The translations under genes were made by a program, and so were the position numbers. This document shows, piece by piece, positions 63,901-64,000 of a stretch of DNA of 64,000 nt (its first letter is position 1; the number at the start of each line of letters is the position of its first letter). Source of the stretch: Acetofilamentum sp. (GTDB lineage: Bacteria; Hydrothermota; 32-111); assembly GCA_020721805.1 (NCBI GenBank), contig DYMB01000006.1, positions 1 to 64,000 of the forward strand. Direction: 5' to 3'. The notes beneath the pieces were generated by a model, which was not told the DNA's origin, searched no databases, and saw only the letters and a program-made list of their open reading frames with translations.

Positions 63901-64000
63901 TTGAAGAATTTCATTCGACCCTGTAGCGAACATATTCAATTTTTCAATTATCCTATCAAACTCTTTAACACTCTTTTGAATATTTTCTGATGATTTTTTT
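60919..64000 (-). CDS. methyl-accepting-type receptor fused to a family-5 solute-binding domain (5' end outside window)
   Basis: The frame is open to the right edge, so the N-terminus is missing. The visible part (over 1020 residues) has long coiled coils with two receptor-tip-like hairpins: AGIKAYHAGENGKGFEVIAD and, about 330 residues later, LLSLYAAIEAARDAKFQN. From about 460 residues before the end it is a family-5 (oligopeptide/nickel type) ABC solute-binding domain: LAKSWQINSDATEWIFFLR, YFHDGTPVTSEDV, YNPAKARELMIKSGYPDG, DIFMMGWAGDTGEPDNFLYP. No membrane helix lies between the two parts, so the binding domain appears cytoplasmic. I know of no described receptor with this order. Confidence 0.85.
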   Translation of the reverse strand, partial: KKSSENIQKSVKEFDRIIEKLNMFATGSNEILQNVKPLNEYSKHIDQITGIIIDIAQMTESAARNAGIKAYHAGENGKGFEVIADRMLLLANKTFKLTKMIPENIKGVQQKNEKVVEMIDEINFKIDSLTKNVDLLNFRLKNVEMNLVDIVNKSDRMKEYSNIQNKNKASISDLNKKIQYIIDHSLQNTEKLLSILKTQSDVKIFLSHLMDQLEPLSNFIYEKKDLDHAIFTEIKIFKKIKYFLENSKNIVDSMMSVIDDFIQSNLQQEEVIKNYFGAVESIEESEQLMMKNVGEIEDNLNLLIGSVNEFSTSITNMKNEIEKTLEYINNLKIVFTQISDNLKEIIKTSSELKDLSEQTKLLSLYAAIEAARDAKFQNNLSVIVLQTKDLIKRTTEASSEINDIVKNMDELLKNVVKVAERELSSSNDIISSIEMSNSVVVETKKSTENYKTLLKEIYNSLSNQEKLKDEIVKIYTDIIKKFQQITIKAEELNKMFKDDLLKNEDTEKMVSGIMDTFSQKYLPKRNTERNVFRFIMNNFPVHWHPALVGDSTSNTILQHIHCGLVKFGKDTSVIPALAKSWQINSDATEWIFFLRENAYFHDGTPVTSEDVSETIKNVLLTPNASFVNMIKGSTDYMKRRVRDVEGIKIIDDHTIKFILEYPYIPFLSNLAVLPLSILKKDMVKFSDEKMKSNCIGCGAFVLKGIWEDRIEMESNKDYFEGEPFVESIIIKLKKEEEEFKNLLSGDIDYSSINVKDLEVLKKSNRIDINILTISSLDVQYVGFNLSRRNELAFIKDVRKAINYATDKTRYINETMYGLGIIAKGIFPPSLPCYNKLLEGYPYNPAKARELMIKSGYPDGIKNQFEMICSDSETVIKRAELLLAMWKEIGIRIKIIPLKWLELLERMHSGKCDIFMMGWAGDTGEPDNFLYPLFHTYSFGDGGNNSFYSNKTIDSLIEKARMTTNYEERNGIYQKIEEMIVDDAPWVFLTHNYKQSAILNKVHGFYLHPLDKLPIEYCWKELDEKRK

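Noticed and set aside
1..64000. CRISPR arrays, insertion sequences, prophage genes, rRNA genes, riboswitches
   Set aside because: No regularly spaced short repeats, transposase, integrase, phage structural gene, rRNA segment or known riboswitch core was seen in reading the window. The only tandem array is the 168-bp repeat.

Overview
The window is AT-rich bacterial DNA in which nearly every gene lies on the minus strand; the only convincing plus-strand gene is rpsT. An outer membrane is implied by apolipoprotein N-acyltransferase (Lnt), an OmpA-type protein, ExbB/ExbD/TonB, RseP and lipoproteins. Two exported proteins carry FlgD/type-IX-secretion-like C-terminal tails. A geranylgeranylglyceryl-phosphate synthase sits beside geranylgeranyl reductases and ferredoxins. 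Together these point to an uncultured lineage near the FCB group or WOR-3/Cloacimonadota-type candidate phyla. That placement is an inference; there is no 16S gene here.

Layout from left to right, although transcription runs right to left. 161-1723: a decayed FG-GAP surface-protein gene with its promoter and a small upstream ORF. 1836-2361: a 168-bp tandem repeat, tRNA-Gln(CTG) and tRNA-Glu(CTC). 2347-9515: gltX, lnt, purN, an OmpA-like protein and a lipoprotein under one good promoter. 9529-14402: a DUF3307 membrane protein, rplI, rpsR, ssb, rpsF, pth (frame interrupted), rplY, prs, tRNA-Gln(TTG) and spoVG. 14411-21620: ispE, GGGP synthase (frame interrupted), two near-identical ferredoxin/geranylgeranyl-reductase pairs and alaS. 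21738-23453: an AlkD-like protein and a 2-hydroxyacid dehydrogenase, divergent from rpsT.

23863-41448 reads as one closely packed run of about 17.5 kb. It starts with gcvPB, then a small unknown protein, a MutL-like ASKHA ATPase, a barrel-sandwich/KOW protein and two paralogous copies of a four-gene membrane cassette (DUF6754-like protein, polytopic protein, anchored alpha/beta protein, polytopic protein). It continues with lipoate ligase, a PATAN protein, two roadblock-like proteins and two small membrane proteins, and ends with exbB-exbD-exbD-tonB, which has its own promoter. The duplicated cassette is the best candidate here for an undescribed system.

41521-43486 holds a secreted subtilisin. 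43493-52218 is a growth operon: TPR lipoprotein, rplM, rpsI, rpsB, tsf, pyrH, frr, uppS, cdsA, dxr, rseP. 52283-64000 is a chemosensory operon: a receptor fused to a family-5 solute-binding domain (5' end outside the window), cheW, cheY, cheA, cheC, a long TPR protein, a PATAN-TPR protein and three roadblock-type proteins. It looks like a phosphorelay wired to PATAN/roadblock outputs instead of a flagellar motor.

Several reading frames break at homopolymers (C9, T9, A14). Sequencing error or real slippage must be separated before these genes are called dead. All assignments come from reading the sequence; no database search was run.
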